In this document: positions 8,101 to 8,674 of the stretch, piece after piece
How positions within the stretch are numbered: the stretch's first letter is position 1
How the letters are laid out: each line of letters starts with the position of its first letter
From: an uncultured Prevotellaceae bacterium
GTDB lineage: Bacteria; Bacteroidota; Bacteroidia; Bacteroidales; Muribaculaceae
Reading direction: 5' to 3'
NCBI GenBank assembly: GCA_946055125.1
Contig: CAMGFF010000076.1
Span: 1-8,674 of the forward strand
DNA: 8,674 nt
The notes under the pieces: generated by a model
Told to the model about the DNA's origin: nothing
What the model saw: only the letters and a program-made list of their open reading frames with translations
Databases searched by the model: none
Position numbers and translations under genes: made by a program

Positions 8101-8459
8101 TGGAGCTGCGAGGAGTTGGTCTCAAGTTGTATTTGGAGCGGCGTGCCTTTCCACTCCACTTCCATGGGCTTGTAGCCCACGGCGCTGATTTTCAGTTTGG
8201 TTCCTTTAGCTACGCCGGCGAGGTTGAACATGCCGTCGAGGTCGGTACTGGTTCCCTTAGTCTCGTTGCCCACTACAAACACGGTGGCACCGATAAAGGG
8301 TTCGCCTGTTTCATCTACCACTGTGCCGGTGGCACCGGTGGAGCTGGCTGCCTGTGGAGCTGCATTAGCCGTAATGGGGGGAATAAAAATTGCGGCGGAT
8401 GCAAAGGCAACACAGGACAAAACAATTAATCGCTTAAAAGATTGTTTTAGGTCTGCCAT
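5190..8459 (-). CDS. SusC/RagA-family TonB-dependent outer-membrane transporter
   Basis: The 1089-residue product imports oligosaccharides across the outer membrane using TonB-ExbBD energy, in complex with the SusD protein encoded next. The N-terminus has a basic start (KQSFKR) and a long hydrophobic signal, probably cleaved near ANA/A (about 33-34). A carboxypeptidase-regulatory-like domain follows (about 43-117; GTVVDETGEPFIGATV, DGMF, AVGYK). The TonB box EIVVTA is at 121-126. The plug spans about 133-272 and contains LIVVDGVPM (197-205), the SusC signature NVLKGANAAALYGSAAANG (246-264) and ITTKKGK. The remaining roughly 800 residues form the 22-strand barrel and end in VKVEF, whose terminal Phe is expected for outer-membrane barrel assembly. 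A Ser-rich insertion (about 211-229) lies in the plug. Length and domain order are typical and there is no break. It has no N-terminal anti-sigma-interaction extension, so control by a hybrid two-component system or another regulator outside the window is more likely than the ECF sigma/anti-sigma route; this last point is inference. Confidence 0.97.
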   Translation of the reverse strand: MADLKQSFKRLIVLSCVAFASAAIFIPPITANAAPQAASSTGATGTVVDETGEPFIGATVFVVGNETKGTSTDLDGMFNLAGVAKGTKLKISAVGYKPMEVEWKGTPLQIQLETNSSQLQEIVVTAMGIQRKEASLTYATQVVKSDDIMKVQNSNFVNALAGKISGVSITQSAGGAGGTSKILIRGNKSVMGNNSPLIVVDGVPMTNQVGSASSSWSSGENLTYSSSSEGGDALSLINPDDIESINVLKGANAAALYGSAAANGVLMITTKKGKEGKVTVTVNSNVTFEKALTKPELQNIYGAEVNTTAGTLSTLSWGKALSDLTAEELAYSGAKLRNYAKDDISDFLETGVTWNNSVSISGGTQKVRTYFSYANAHSDGMVPNNSYNRNTLSLRQSYSLFDDRLKIDASLNYVYARNRNRPGGGTVLNPLYDLYLAPRNIDVDHYRNNYVADGTWLSNEHTYYDRSGSRKTERVELSGPRQQWAYFTAGHNNPYWLVGQNRGQSVEERIYGTVSANLEIMKGLTVQGRLSMDRSKLKGCTNRYATTWNVATMEDYGVFGQDLIWSNDVYVDAIASYNTKVSDFDISASLGWSGHTLKGETQKIWTSATYFNAGSMTKLPTLINYFEPSAGWNGNGTTYSKQSNWDKGLFFTGQVGWKEYVFVEGSYRQDWYRAFRQFSDRGTPDNYGYWSLGANTLVHRYAKLPEVITHLKLRASYSEVGNSIPNLFFAKGSTDLSTGAVAGSGYGYFDNPRPEKSKSFEAGFDISLFRSSLNWDLTYYHTDLTNSYFVSATTGGKSKPVNTGLIRNQGIETTLTYNIVNNSDWMWKTGVNLAYNLNKIVKTYEDENGNPAKMEQRVANGHVVVRYEQGGSYGDMYALDYKRDADGKIAFTSAGIPQLSNDQYIYLGNMNSKVNLGWNNTVSWKDLSLYFLISGRIGGKTISLTEAYLDNAGVSKRTGDARQAAEANGIYFTAADGSKKPGMVVDGTTVPIEDYYRTIGGQVFASEYVYDATNFRLAELSVSYQFRNLFGGWIKNLQLSAVGRNLFFIYKDCPVDPDVSLTTKNGLGAFDVFNMPSTRSFGFNVKVEF

Positions 8460-8626
8460 AAAATTAATAATTTAAAAGGTTGTTTTTTAGTTACAATCGT
8501 TTTTTGTTGTTGGGTTTTGGTGTAGTTTTGTCTTTGTTGTTTTTTTTGAATTGTTTAGTGGGTTGTTATTATTAGTTTTTGTTTTATATATTGTTTATTG
8601 GGTTGTTTAATTTTGGTTGTTTATGT
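8460..8626 (-). promoter_or_regulatory. G-depleted AT-rich leader region upstream of susC
   Basis: On the susC sense strand this roughly 167-nt stretch is built of A, C and T with only three G residues (opposite C at 8494, 8498 and 8532). AAACAACC recurs (complement at 8478-8485, 8601-8608, 8615-8622; a variant at 8561-8568). There is no Shine-Dalgarno sequence before the ATG; the last 20 nt are almost pure A/T, as is usual in Bacteroidetes. If transcribed, the leader would be unstructured. I could not find the Bacteroidetes -7 motif TAnnTTTG on the sense strand, so the promoter is not placed; it may lie near or beyond 8630. Confidence 0.5.
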
Positions 8627-8674
8627 CAGTTGTTTACGGCTATAATAGTTTTTATGGCTTTAGAAATAAGAAAA

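Noticed and set aside
6675..8429. 584-codon open frame on the plus strand opposite susC
   Set aside because: It lies wholly antisense to a clear SusC gene, and its Val/Ala/His/Gly-rich translation resembles no family. GC-rich codon bias leaves such shadow frames open.
8641..8648. TATAAT-like hexamer as a promoter
   Set aside because: It points away from susC, matches the E. coli rather than the Bacteroidetes consensus, and such words are expected by chance in AT-rich DNA.
8654..8674. ATG followed by open codons (MALEIRK) at the right edge, possibly a divergent gene start
   Set aside because: Only seven codons are visible, they are AT-rich unlike the genes here, and the TATAAT at 8641-8646 would be too close to the ATG for a normal promoter and leader.
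8460..8674. Invertible (phase-variable) promoter upstream of susC
   Set aside because: Such promoters need inverted repeats flanking the promoter; I see none in this region, and no recombinase gene is present.

Overview
The window looks like the chromosome of a Bacteroidales gut commensal. It holds a SusC/SusD pair, a multidomain glycosidase with a type IX secretion (T9SS) C-terminal sorting domain, no Shine-Dalgarno-like sequence before the genes, and GC-rich codon use. A Muribaculaceae-like or related lineage fits, but this is inference; no phylogenetic marker is present.

Layout: three genes lie on the minus strand and read right to left as one probable operon. They are a SusC-family TonB-dependent outer-membrane transporter (8459 to 5190), a SusD-family surface glycan-binding lipoprotein (5140 to 3365) and a secreted, divergent glycoside hydrolase family 85 (GH85) endo-beta-N-acetylglucosaminidase (3247 to 203). 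The gaps are 49 and 117 bp. The second gap holds a compact GC-rich palindrome in otherwise AT-rich DNA. A 13-bp hairpin followed by a T run lies 37 bp past the last stop and is a good terminator for the operon. Beyond it, at 46-110, is a perfect 28-bp inverted repeat beside what may be the 3' end of a convergent gene. The 215 bp upstream of susC are AT-rich; the presumed transcript leader there is almost free of G.

How the genes fit together: this is a small polysaccharide utilization locus. GH85 enzymes cut between the two GlcNAc residues of the N-glycan core. The likely scheme is that the T9SS-exported enzyme releases N-glycans (most likely high-mannose type) from glycoproteins outside the cell, SusD captures them, and SusC imports them with TonB energy. 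No regulator, exo-glycosidase or inner-membrane transporter lies inside the window. Long open frames on the plus strand opposite these genes are shadows caused by the codon bias.

The most notable points are the divergent GH85 with an unusual domain tail, the palindrome between susD and the enzyme gene, the G-depleted leader, and the 28-bp inverted repeat. I found no sign of a wholly new class of system, no CRISPR array, no transposase and no RNA gene.
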